DNA of 64,000 nucleotides, from the NCBI GenBank assembly GCA_963664595.2, contig CAXXOK010000002.1, positions 1 to 64,000 of the forward strand, given 5' to 3'. A program made the translations under genes and the position numbers. Below the pieces are notes generated by a model. That model saw nothing but the letters and a program-made list of their open reading frames with translations, was not told where the DNA came from and did no database searches. The DNA is from CAXXOK01 sp963664595 (GTDB lineage: Bacteria; Bacillota; Clostridia; Christensenellales; Aristaeellaceae). Positions 33,272 to 41,499 of this stretch are shown here, piece after piece; within the stretch, counting starts at the first letter, position 1; every line of letters starts with the position of its first letter.

Positions 33272-34121
33272 ACAGGCGGTGGAGGAGCTATCCCAGAGCA
33301 TCCGCCGTATTGTGGACGGCGAAAGCGTGGATTTGCTGGACAACCGCGAGGGCAGGCTGAGCATCCTGCGCAACGACATCCAAACGCTGGTGCGCTTAAA
33401 GCAGGAGCAGGCGGACGCTCTGCGCCGTGACAAGGAAAAGCTCAAGGATTCGCTGTCCGATATTTCCCACCAGCTGAAAACGCCGCTCACCTCCATGATG
33501 GTGATGGCCGATCTGCTGGAAACCGCTCCGCCCGAGAAGCAGCAGGAGCTGATCCGCAACCTGCAAAGCGGGCTGACCCGCACCCAGTGGCTGGTGGACG
33601 CGCTGCTGAAAATGGCCAAGCTGGATGCCGACGCGATCCCCTTCAATCCCCGCAAGGCCGAAGCGGCGGAGATCATCGCCCGCGCACTGGAGCCGCTGCG
33701 GGTGCTGCTGGAAATCAAGGAGCAGGAGATCGTCACGGCGGGCAAGGCCTCGCTGACCTGCGATATGCGCTGGACGGCCGAGGCGCTGGGCAACGTAATC
33801 AAAAACGCGTCGGAGCACTCCCCCGCCGGAAAGCCGATCTTCATCGGTTGCGGCGAAAATCCCATCAGCGGCTGGATCAGCGTAACGGACAGCGGCACGG
33901 GGCTGCAAACCGCCGAGATCTCCCGCCTGTTCCGTCGGTTTCAGGGCGGCGACGGCTCCGCGGGCTACGGCATCGGGCTGCCGCTGTCGCAAGCCATCAT
34001 GCGGCGGCAGAACGGCGATCTGGAGGTGGACGGCGGCAGCTACGGCCTGCCGCCCCATGTGGCGGAGCTGGCCAAAGACCCCTATCCGGGCGCGACCTTT
34101 ACGCTGAAGGTGTACCGGTAA
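33258..34121 (+). CDS. Soluble sensor histidine kinase
   Basis: 287 residues from the GTG at 33258. No transmembrane segment: a short helical N-terminus (1-65) leads to the H-box SDISHQLKTPLTSM (His71), an N-box NVIKNASEHS, and G boxes DSGTGLQ and GYGIGLPL. BceS-type kinases of antimicrobial-peptide systems normally have two N-terminal helices, so this one has lost or never had them and must be recruited by a partner or sense inside the cell. The frame at the start is supported by overlap with the response regulator. Confidence 0.88.
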   Translation: MWIRKQAVEELSQSIRRIVDGESVDLLDNREGRLSILRNDIQTLVRLKQEQADALRRDKEKLKDSLSDISHQLKTPLTSMMVMADLLETAPPEKQQELIRNLQSGLTRTQWLVDALLKMAKLDADAIPFNPRKAEAAEIIARALEPLRVLLEIKEQEIVTAGKASLTCDMRWTAEALGNVIKNASEHSPAGKPIFIGCGENPISGWISVTDSGTGLQTAEISRLFRRFQGGDGSAGYGIGLPLSQAIMRRQNGDLEVDGGSYGLPPHVAELAKDPYPGATFTLKVYR

Positions 34122-34221
34122 CCACCCGTCAGAAAATTTGTGCAATCCGAAGGCTTAAAATCCTCTCTTTTCTTATATTTTTAATCATGATAGCATGGAA
34201 GATGAAACGGAGGGATAGGCC

Positions 34222-34974
34222 ATGCAAGCCGATTATTCCATGATCTTCAAACGCAAATCGGTGCGAAAGTTTGAGAAAGCACTGTCCCTGAGCGACAACG
34301 AAATGCGGGCAATCGAACAGCAGCTCACAAAACTGACACCGCTGGACGGGGATATCCCTGTGGCATACCGCTTGGTACCATCCGGACAGACCACCTGCAA
34401 GCGGGGCGAGTATTGCCTGCTCTGCTATTGCAATCACACGCGGCGCGCCCTGCTGAACGCCGGATATCTGCTGGAACAGATGGATTTGTTTCTGACCTCC
34501 ATGGATATCGGGGTTTGCTGGCACGGCATCGGCAAGCCCGATCTCGCGCAATGGGAGGGGCTTCCCTATACCATCATGCTGGCGTTTGGCAAAAGCAGGC
34601 CGGAGGATTTCCGCGCGGATGTTTCCAAAGCCAGGCGCAAGCCCCTCGGGGAGCTCTGGCAGGGGGCGTTTGACGAAGGTACAGCCGACGCCGCCCGCTA
34701 TGCCCCCAGCGCCTGCAACATGCAGCCGTGGCGCGTGCAGAGCGAAGGCAGCAAAATCCGCGTGTTCCGCACCACGGAGGTTACGTCCGCCATCATGCCC
34801 GCGCGCAGGCGCCCGTATTTCAACACCATCGATCTGGGCATCTTCCTGTGCTTTCTGGAGCTCTCGCTAACGCACCACGGGTTTGCCTTTCACCGGACGC
34901 TGCTCGACGGGCCGCTGGAAAACCCTGTAGGCGAAGCGCTGATCCCGATCGCGGTTTATACCCTGAGCGAATAG
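34222..34974 (+). CDS. Nitroreductase-family protein
   Basis: 250 residues; GGAGGGATAGGCC upstream. N-terminal IFKRKSVRKFEK is the FMN-binding R-x-S-x-R-x-[FY] motif, and RYAPSACNMQPWRV in the second half is the matching S-x-x-N-x-Q-P-W substrate and flavin segment. The two-lobed layout is that of the internally duplicated nitroreductase group of Clostridia. It uses FMN to reduce nitro, quinone or enone compounds. A hairpin follows. Confidence 0.82.
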   Translation: MQADYSMIFKRKSVRKFEKALSLSDNEMRAIEQQLTKLTPLDGDIPVAYRLVPSGQTTCKRGEYCLLCYCNHTRRALLNAGYLLEQMDLFLTSMDIGVCWHGIGKPDLAQWEGLPYTIMLAFGKSRPEDFRADVSKARRKPLGELWQGAFDEGTADAARYAPSACNMQPWRVQSEGSKIRVFRTTEVTSAIMPARRRPYFNTIDLGIFLCFLELSLTHHGFAFHRTLLDGPLENPVGEALIPIAVYTLSE

Positions 34975-34995
34975 CGTACTTTTCTGAAGCATAAA

Positions 34996-35027
34996 CAGAA
35001 ACACGACAAGGCTCTGTCGTGTTTCTG
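34996..35027 (+). terminator. Hairpin behind the nitroreductase gene
   Basis: Perfect 13-bp stem CAGAAACACGACA / TGTCGTGTTTCTG with a 6-nt loop, 22 nt after the stop. The trailing sequence is only moderately T-rich (TGTTATA), so it may terminate weakly. Confidence 0.6.
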
Positions 35028-35077
35028 TGTTATACTGATACCCATCCGGTGCGGTATCGTTTGGGGAGGTGACACGC

Positions 35078-35998
35078 GTGAAAATCGACCGCCTGATCGG
35101 GATCATCACCATCCTGATGCAAAAGGAAAAGACCACCATCCCGCAGCTGGCGAAGCGCTTTGAGGTATCCGGCCGCACCATCCAGCGCGATATCGAGGCC
35201 ATCTGCCGGGCGGGCGTGCCCATCGTAACCCTGCAGGGCTACGGCGGCGGACTGCGGATTGCGGATGGATATCATCTGGACCAAACGGTGCTCACGGAAA
35301 AGGAGCTGCAAGCCGTGCTCACCGGCGTGCGGAGCCTGGACAGCGTTTCCGCCACCGCCTACCGGCAAACGCTTGTGGAAAAGCTCACCCAGGGCCGCAG
35401 CGATGTGCTGCGCCCCTATGATACGATGATCATCGACCTTGCCTCCTGGTATCAGGAAAGTTTGACGGAAAAAATCGAGCTGCTCCGGCAGGCGATTGTC
35501 CGTCAGGAGACGGTTTCCTTTACCTACTATTCCAGCCGGGGAGAGGGCGAGCGCACCGTTGAGCCCTATATCATCGTATTCGAGTGGGGCGCGTGGTATC
35601 TCTACGGCTATTGCCTTGCCCAGCAAGGCTTCCGCCTGTTCAAGCTCAACCGCCTGTGGTCGCTTGCCAACACCCATGCCCCCTATGCGCTGCGAGAGAT
35701 TGCGCAGGGGCAGCTGTCGTTTGTAGATCAGCTCGGGGACGAAAGCCTGCGGCTCACCGCCGTATTCAAGCCCTCCGCCAAGTACCGCCTGATTGAGGAG
35801 TACGGGCCGCAGTGCTATACCGAAGCCGAAAACGGCGGCCTGCTGTTCCAGCGGCCGTTTGCCAGCCGGGACTATCTGCTGCAATGGCTGCTGAGCTTCG
35901 GCGACCGGGTAAAGGTGCTTGCCCCCGCCGATCTGGCCGGGGAGATCCGGCGGCAGGCCATGAATATGCAAAAACAATATGAGCTACCGGACAGATAG
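35078..35998 (+). CDS. YafY/PafC-type WYL-domain transcriptional regulator
   Basis: 306 residues from the GTG at 35078 (GGGGAGGTGACACGC). N-terminal HTH_11/DeoR-like domain (IPQLAKRFEVSGRTIQRDIEAI, GYGGGLRIADGYHL). Central-to-C-terminal WYL domain with the signature in EWGAWYLYGYCL and LFKLNRLW. WYL domains bind nucleic-acid or nucleotide ligands; many members answer DNA damage or redox stress. Located between a nitroreductase and a glyoxalase-fold gene. Confidence 0.88.
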   Translation: MKIDRLIGIITILMQKEKTTIPQLAKRFEVSGRTIQRDIEAICRAGVPIVTLQGYGGGLRIADGYHLDQTVLTEKELQAVLTGVRSLDSVSATAYRQTLVEKLTQGRSDVLRPYDTMIIDLASWYQESLTEKIELLRQAIVRQETVSFTYYSSRGEGERTVEPYIIVFEWGAWYLYGYCLAQQGFRLFKLNRLWSLANTHAPYALREIAQGQLSFVDQLGDESLRLTAVFKPSAKYRLIEEYGPQCYTEAENGGLLFQRPFASRDYLLQWLLSFGDRVKVLAPADLAGEIRRQAMNMQKQYELPDR

Positions 35999-36096
35999 GT
36001 GTCCGGTTCCTGCCGTTATGATAGGATGGTGGGCGGAAGAGCACGCAAACGCTCCGCCGTCCGCAATAGCCAAAATCGAAAGGGATGGAAAATACT

Positions 36097-36492
36097 ATGT
36101 TGGAATTCTGCGCAACCGGTCTCTTTGTCAACGATCTGGAAACGATGGTCGCCTTCTACCGCGATGTGATGGGCATGACCGCGGATTGGGACGGCGGTCC
36201 CTACGCGGCACTATACTCCGGCGAAGCCAAGCTGATGCTGTACGGCCGCAAGGATTTTGAGGTGATGACCACCCGGGCGTACGCCTATCCGGACGGCCTC
36301 AACGGCACGCTGGAGCTGGCGTTCGATGTCGGCGAGGTTTACCAGGTGGATGAGGAATACGCGCGCGTCGTAGCCGCGGGGGCCAAGCCTGTATACCCGC
36401 CCACTGATGAGCCGTGGGGCCAGCGTACCTGCTATGTGGCCGACCCGGATGGCAACCTGATTGAAATCTATGCCTTTGTGGAAACCGCCTGA
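36097..36492 (+). CDS. Glyoxalase-fold (VOC) protein
   Basis: 131 residues from the ATG at 36097; an in-frame ATG 12 nt upstream lies too close to GAAAGGG to be used. VOC features: VNDLETMVAFYRDVMGM at the N-terminus, LELAFDVGEV mid-protein, and YVADPDGNLIEIYAF at the end with the Glu metal ligand. Likely a detoxification or bleomycin-resistance-like protein. Base-paired with the WYL regulator upstream only by proximity. Confidence 0.85.
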   Translation: MLEFCATGLFVNDLETMVAFYRDVMGMTADWDGGPYAALYSGEAKLMLYGRKDFEVMTTRAYAYPDGLNGTLELAFDVGEVYQVDEEYARVVAAGAKPVYPPTDEPWGQRTCYVADPDGNLIEIYAFVETA

Positions 36493-36538
36493 CCGGTAAC
36501 CCGCATGGAAAGCCGAAGTCTGCGCGCCGGTTTATCAT

Positions 36539-36579
36539 GTGACAAAACTGTCACCCGGATTGTCACCCTCCCGTCACCC
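36539..36579 (+). promoter_or_regulatory. Bce-type dyad and phased GTCACCC repeats before the ABC operon
   Basis: GTGACAAAACTGTCAC (36539-36554) fits the TNACA-N4-TGTNA box bound by BceR-type regulators. GTCACCC recurs at 36550, 36562 and 36573, i.e. every 11-12 bp (one helical turn), as expected for tandem OmpR-family binding. It ends about 48 nt before the ABC ATPase start. Confidence 0.75.
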
Positions 36580-36626
36580 CGGTATGCGATGATAACCCCG
36601 TACCCAAATAAAAGGGAGGCAAACGC

Positions 36627-37310
36627 ATGAGCATACTGCAAGTAGAGGGATTAACCAAGATATACGGCAAGGGCGACGCCGTGGTGACGGCGCTGGATAA
36701 CGTATCATTTTCCGTGGACAAGGGCGAGTTCGTCGCTATCGTGGGCGCGTCGGGCTCCGGCAAATCCACGCTGATGCACCTGATCGGCGGTGTGGAACGC
36801 CCCACCGCCGGGCATGTGCAGGTGGACGGCAAGGATATCTTCACCCTCAATGAAAGCCGGCTGTCGATCTTCCGCCGCCGCAACATCGGGCTGGTGTACC
36901 AATTTTACAACCTTATTCCCACGCTGACGGCGGAGGAGAACATCATGCTCCCCTATCTGCTGGACGGCCGCACGCCCGACCCGAAAAAGCTGAATGAAAT
37001 CCTCGATCTCCTGGGCCTTGACGACCGCCGGGACCACCTGCCGGGGCAGCTGTCCGGCGGGCAGCAGCAGCGCGTGTCCATCGGCCGCGCCCTGATCAAC
37101 GATCCCGCCGTGATCCTGGCCGACGAGCCCACCGGTAACCTGGACAGCCACAAAAGCCGCGCCATTATGGAGCTGTTGAAGCTGTCCAACCGGCAGTTCC
37201 ACCAAACGCTTTTGTTGATTACGCATGATGAAAAAATCGCGCTGCAGGCCGACCGAATCCTCACCATTGAGGACGGGCGCATTCTGCGGGATGAGGCGGT
37301 GCGCGCATGA
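36627..37310 (+). CDS. ABC transporter ATPase (Bce/MacB type)
   Basis: 227 residues. Walker A GASGSGKST at 40-48, Q-loop YQFYNLIPTLTAEENI, signature LSGGQQQRVSIGRAL, Walker B VILADEPTGNLD, and the H-loop His in LLITHDEK. This is the type VII (MacB/LolD/BceA) group. It pairs with the FtsX-like permease directly downstream (ATGA overlap). The promoter carries a BceR-like site, so antimicrobial-peptide or cell-wall-antibiotic defence is the likely role. Confidence 0.93.
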   Translation: MSILQVEGLTKIYGKGDAVVTALDNVSFSVDKGEFVAIVGASGSGKSTLMHLIGGVERPTAGHVQVDGKDIFTLNESRLSIFRRRNIGLVYQFYNLIPTLTAEENIMLPYLLDGRTPDPKKLNEILDLLGLDDRRDHLPGQLSGGQQQRVSIGRALINDPAVILADEPTGNLDSHKSRAIMELLKLSNRQFHQTLLLITHDEKIALQADRILTIEDGRILRDEAVRA

Positions 37311-39235
37311 ACAGCATACCCGCCCGGCTGGCCAAAGCCCAGCTGAAAGAAAACCGCAAACGCACCCTCATCACCGTGATCGGCATTGTGCTTTCGGTCG
37401 CCATGCTTACCGCCGTATGCGGCTTTGCCGTGAGCGGCACCGAGGCCATGCGCAGCCTGGTGGGCGATGACTATATCGCGGCCTACCAGTCCACGTTTAT
37501 CTCCATGGCCGTGGTGCTCGGGGCCATTATCATGATGGCAAGCGTGGTGGTAATCTCCGGCGCGTTCCGCATCAGCGCCTCCGAGCGCATGCGCCAGTTC
37601 GGCATCCTGAAAAGCGTGGGAGCCACCAAACAGCAGATCGTAAAAACCATGCTTTACGAGGCCGCATACCTGTCGCTGCTGTCCATCCCCGCGGGTATCG
37701 CCGTGGGCCTGCTCATCCAGTGGGCGGGCTCCAGCATCGGCGATATGCTGCTGGCCCCGATGAACAAGCTGATCAACAACGGCCTTTCCATCCACATGCG
37801 GTTCGTGTTCTCATGGGCGTCCGTGGGGATCGGGCTCGTGCTCTCCCTCGCCACAGTGCTGCTGTCCGCCTGGCTGCCCGCGCGCAAGGCGGCCAAAATA
37901 CCTGCCATCGAAGCCATCAAGCTGACGCAGGAAATCACGGTGCGTAAAAAGAAGCTGAAAACCAACCGCCTGATCCATATGATTTTCGGGTTTGAAGGCA
38001 CGCTGGCGGCCAAGGCCATCAAACGCAGCCGACGCAGCTACCGCGCCATGGTCACGGCGCTTTCCATCAGCATTATCCTGTTTCTGGTGTGCGGCAGCAT
38101 GAACACTATGCTGACCTTGACCATGAACCAGCTCTACGCCAACATCGATGCCAACACTCTGACCTCCTTCTCTGCCAATGCCCGCGGCACCGAGTACTAC
38201 AACAAAACGCTGTCCGCCGCCGAAGCGCAGGCGATTACCGACGCGCTGGCCGCGTACCCCGAGACAAAGATTTACGGTGCCGGTGCGGAAAGCGGTTATA
38301 CCGTACCCATAGAAGCTGCCGGCTGCACCGATACGCTGCTCAAAACGCTGGAAGCGGACCAGACCACCATCGGGGTTGTGTTGGAAACACTGGATCAGGC
38401 CCACTACGAGGCCCTGTGCAAGGCCGCCGGTGTGGCCGTTGGGTCCAACATTCTGATCAACTCCATGCAGAAGGCTATCGGCAGCAAGGACGCGGAGTTC
38501 CAGCCGCTGCACTTTACCGGCCAGACGCTGACGCTCAACAAAGACGGCGCATCCCGCGAGGTTCCGCTGGACGCACAGCTCAGCGGCGCGCAGGTGCCCC
38601 AAGAAACGGTCTATTCCGCCGACCGGGATACCCTGATCATCGTCGTGCCGGACTGCGCGGCCAGCCTGTACTACTGGTACGGCAACAGCGTGGATCTGCC
38701 CGGCTTCATCACCCACGCCGAAACCGTGATGGCCTCGTTTTTCCCGCTGCCCGAGGATAGCAACGCTTATGTGTACAGCGTGACGGATGTAACCGCTGTT
38801 ACCGATATGACCCGCAGCCTGACCAAGCTGGTCACCATCTTCCTGTATGGGTTCGTCGGCATGCTGACGCTGATCGGGCTGACCAGCGTGATCTCGGCCA
38901 TCTCGGCCAATGTGCGGCTGCGCGCCCGCGAGTTTGCGGCGCTCCAGTCCGTTGGGATGACGCAAGGTGGCATCCGCCGCATGCTCGCGCTGGAAAGCGT
39001 GATGAGCGCGCTGAAGGCGCTGCTGTACGGCCTGCCGCTGGGCTCCCTGGCCATGTACTTTACCTACCGGTCACTCACCATCCAAAACACGTTCCAGTTT
39101 GTGTATCCGTGGGTCACACTGGTGGAGGTGGCCCTGGGTGTGTTCCTGATCACGCTGATCATCACGCAATACGCCGCGGCCAAGCTGCGCGGCGGCAGCC
39201 TGATTGAAACCATCCGTTCCAACGAGGGCGTATAG
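37307..39235 (+). CDS. FtsX-family ABC transporter permease (Bce-like)
   Basis: 642 residues. One N-terminal helix (about 18-40), a cluster of helices to ~215 with an FtsX core (ASERMRQFGILKSVGATKQQI), a further helix at ~245, a large extracellular domain (~265-500), and C-terminal helices (~515-635) with a second FtsX core (REFAALQSVGMTQGGIRRML). The two FtsX repeats around a ~230-residue external domain resemble BceB. Works with the upstream ATPase as a mechanotransmission-type transporter that frees or detects peptide antibiotics. Confidence 0.88.
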   Translation: MNSIPARLAKAQLKENRKRTLITVIGIVLSVAMLTAVCGFAVSGTEAMRSLVGDDYIAAYQSTFISMAVVLGAIIMMASVVVISGAFRISASERMRQFGILKSVGATKQQIVKTMLYEAAYLSLLSIPAGIAVGLLIQWAGSSIGDMLLAPMNKLINNGLSIHMRFVFSWASVGIGLVLSLATVLLSAWLPARKAAKIPAIEAIKLTQEITVRKKKLKTNRLIHMIFGFEGTLAAKAIKRSRRSYRAMVTALSISIILFLVCGSMNTMLTLTMNQLYANIDANTLTSFSANARGTEYYNKTLSAAEAQAITDALAAYPETKIYGAGAESGYTVPIEAAGCTDTLLKTLEADQTTIGVVLETLDQAHYEALCKAAGVAVGSNILINSMQKAIGSKDAEFQPLHFTGQTLTLNKDGASREVPLDAQLSGAQVPQETVYSADRDTLIIVVPDCAASLYYWYGNSVDLPGFITHAETVMASFFPLPEDSNAYVYSVTDVTAVTDMTRSLTKLVTIFLYGFVGMLTLIGLTSVISAISANVRLRAREFAALQSVGMTQGGIRRMLALESVMSALKALLYGLPLGSLAMYFTYRSLTIQNTFQFVYPWVTLVEVALGVFLITLIITQYAAAKLRGGSLIETIRSNEGV

Positions 39236-39258
39236 CACAAAACACAGCACAACAAACC

Positions 39259-39286
39259 GCCTCCCCTGCCGCACGGCAGGGGAGGC
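39259..39286 (+). terminator. Hairpin behind the ABC permease
   Basis: Perfect stem GCCTCCCCTGCCG / CGGCAGGGGAGGC with a 2-nt nominal loop, 23 nt after the stop. No strong T-run follows, so termination efficiency is uncertain. Nothing further is seen in the 230 nt before the next gene. Confidence 0.6.
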
Positions 39287-39517
39287 TATCAATTTACAGG
39301 CAGGGGAAAAACCCGCTTCTAATCCCCATGAAAGGCTTGTGTCCGTTCTTGAATGGGCTGCCGATCACGGGGGCGCTTCCCATTATAGCCGAACGCCTGC
39401 CGGAGCCGCATTATTTTTCATCCGCGCCGTCCGGCGGACAGGAAAAGCGGACCGTTCGCCAGAATGATTGCAGAGAAAGAACAGACAACGATTCGCATCT
39501 TACCATGAAGGGAAGAG

Positions 39518-40189
39518 ATGGCTTTGCCTGCTAAAGTGACCGTTTCCATCCTGTGGCGAACTGTGCTGCTGATTGCCTGCGGCATGGGGGTATCCGACGC
39601 CGTGTTTCACAACAAGGGCGGCTTTATGAACGCCGGAGGCGTTTTATACTATACCATTCAAAGCAACCTGTGGGTGTTCCTGATCACCGCGGTCTATTTG
39701 GCGCTGTCGGTCGTGCATCTGTTTACCGGCCCCGGCGAAACATGGCGCGTGCTGGAAATTGTCCGTTTTGCCGTGTTGGTGGGGATCACGATCACGTTTC
39801 TGGTTTTCTGGTGCATGCTGGCCCCTGCGATGGAAAAGGAATACCTGCTGTCGGTAAACAACATTCTGGTGCACACGCTAGTGCCGCTGATGTTCATCGC
39901 GGATTTTTTCCTGTTCAACCGGGCTGCGGCGCCAGGGCGTATCCAGGTGCTGTGGTGCATAGCCATGCCGCTTTATTACTTCATCTTTTCCCTTGTGCAC
40001 GCCGCACTCCGCCCCCAGCTGCGCTTCCAGGACGGCAGCCGTTATCCCTACTTTTTTCTGGATCTGGATAAGTTCGGCTGGTTCGGCTTTCAAAACGGGC
40101 TGGGCGTTTTCTGGTGGGTGCTGATCGTGCTGGGACTCACGCTGGGGCTCGGCTATCTGTACCGCTTTGTGCTAAGAGTCTTGGATTAA
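39518..40189 (+). CDS. Pr6Pr/FAR-17a-like membrane protein
   Basis: 223 residues, six hydrophobic helices. Family marks: NLWVFLITAVYLAL after YYTIQS, LVHTLVPLMFIADFFLF (conserved His and Asp in the membrane), PLYYFIFSLVHA and YPYFFLD. Related to AIG1/FAR-17a proteins, which in eukaryotes hydrolyse lipid esters with a Thr/His pair. The bacterial function is unknown. Its end overlaps the convergent MFS gene by 4 nt. Confidence 0.8.
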   Translation: MALPAKVTVSILWRTVLLIACGMGVSDAVFHNKGGFMNAGGVLYYTIQSNLWVFLITAVYLALSVVHLFTGPGETWRVLEIVRFAVLVGITITFLVFWCMLAPAMEKEYLLSVNNILVHTLVPLMFIADFFLFNRAAAPGRIQVLWCIAMPLYYFIFSLVHAALRPQLRFQDGSRYPYFFLDLDKFGWFGFQNGLGVFWWVLIVLGLTLGLGYLYRFVLRVLD

Positions 40190-41373
40190 CAGGCAGTTTC
40201 CTTATCGGCGGACAGGCTTTTCCGCCGCCCGGCGGCCTGTGTAAAGCCCAATAGCCCGGCGGCAAGCAGCAACAGAAAAACCGGCAATAGCCCTGCGGAA
40301 ATGGCATTGGCAATCAGCCCGAACACCGGCGGCATCACCGTGATCCCTGTATAGGCGCTCGCCATTTGCATGCCCATCAGCGACTGTGAGTTTTCCTCAC
40401 CGAAGTTGACGGGCGTTTCGTGCAGCAGACCCGGGAACACCGGGGCGCAGCCCAACCCCAGCAGCGCGATGCCGCACAGCAGCACCGCCGTTGAGACAGG
40501 CAGGAAGAACGGGAGGATGCCGCACAGGATCACCGCCTGCCCGGCCCGCACCATCCGCGGACTGCCAACCCGGTTGGACACCAGCCCGCTGATCAGCCGT
40601 CCGAGGGTAATGCCCAGAAAAAAGACGGACGCGGCCTGCGCCGCCCGCTCCTCCGCCACGCCGCGCACCAGCACCAGATAGCTGGCAATCCATAGCCCGG
40701 CCGTCACCTCCAGCCCGCAATAGCAGAAGAAAGCCAGCATCATCGGCTTTGCGCCCGGCAAGCGCAGCGCCTGCCGGATGCCCACCGCACCGGTCGGCCG
40801 CGCATGCACCCCGTCCGGTGCGGTTTGCGCCCTTTTCCACAGCGGCAGGGACAGCGCCAGCACCCCCACCAGCACAAGCTGCGCCAGGCCGATCACACGG
40901 TAGCCCGTGTTCCACGGCTGCCCGGCCGACAGGCAAAGCCCCATCACCATCGGCCCGGCGGTTGCGCCCACACCCCAAAAGCTGTGCAGCCAGTTCATAT
41001 GCCGGGACTTGTAATGCAGCGCGATAAAGTTATTCAGCGCCGCGTCCACACTGCCGGCGCCCAGCCCGAAGGGAACCGCCCATACGCACAGCATAAAGAA
41101 CGCGTGGGAGGCCGAAAACCCAAGCAGCGCAACCGCCGTCAGCCCTACGCTGCTCAGTGTAACCCATCCCGTGCCAAACCGCCGCACCACGCGCCCGCTC
41201 ATGAGGCTGGATACGATGGTGCCCGCCGCGATGATCATCGAGATCACGCCCGCGCCGGATACCGGCACCGACAGCTCCCCGTACATCGACGGCCAGGCCG
41301 CGCCCAAAATGGAGTCCGGAAGTCCCAGACTGATAAACGAGATATAAATGATCAGCAGCAAAACCGTATACAT
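40186..41373 (-). CDS. MFS transporter
   Basis: 395 residues, twelve predicted helices. MFS landmarks: SLMSGRVVRRFGTGWVT (motif A-like loop between helices 2 and 3) and a second SGLVSNRVGSPRMV loop after helix 8, confirming a full duplicated fold. The N-terminal half (ISFISLGLPDSILGAAWP) is the pattern of sugar/solute MFS proteins frequent in Clostridia. Divergent from an AraC-type regulator with a long dyad between, so regulated transport is likely; substrate unknown. Confidence 0.88.
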   Translation of the reverse strand: MYTVLLLIIYISFISLGLPDSILGAAWPSMYGELSVPVSGAGVISMIIAAGTIVSSLMSGRVVRRFGTGWVTLSSVGLTAVALLGFSASHAFFMLCVWAVPFGLGAGSVDAALNNFIALHYKSRHMNWLHSFWGVGATAGPMVMGLCLSAGQPWNTGYRVIGLAQLVLVGVLALSLPLWKRAQTAPDGVHARPTGAVGIRQALRLPGAKPMMLAFFCYCGLEVTAGLWIASYLVLVRGVAEERAAQAASVFFLGITLGRLISGLVSNRVGSPRMVRAGQAVILCGILPFFLPVSTAVLLCGIALLGLGCAPVFPGLLHETPVNFGEENSQSLMGMQMASAYTGITVMPPVFGLIANAISAGLLPVFLLLLAAGLLGFTQAAGRRKSLSADKETAC

Positions 41374-41400
41374 GCCCGCGCCTCCTTGCGCACTTCGTTG

Positions 41401-41426
41401 TGCGATGATATCATGATATCATCACA
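41401..41426. promoter_or_regulatory. Near-perfect 26-bp dyad between MFS and AraC genes
   Basis: Central 20 bp GATGATATCATGATATCATC are a perfect palindrome; flanking bases extend it to 26 bp with one mismatched pair. Position (27-52 nt upstream of the MFS start, about 75 nt before the AraC start) suits an operator or overlapping promoters. AraC monomers usually bind direct repeats, so another regulator is also possible. Confidence 0.65.
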
Positions 41427-41499
41427 GATAGCTGCTATTCCATCATTTTTTGCGACGATTTGATAACATTCTGCCGCAACGGCAGGCAAGGCGGGCCCT

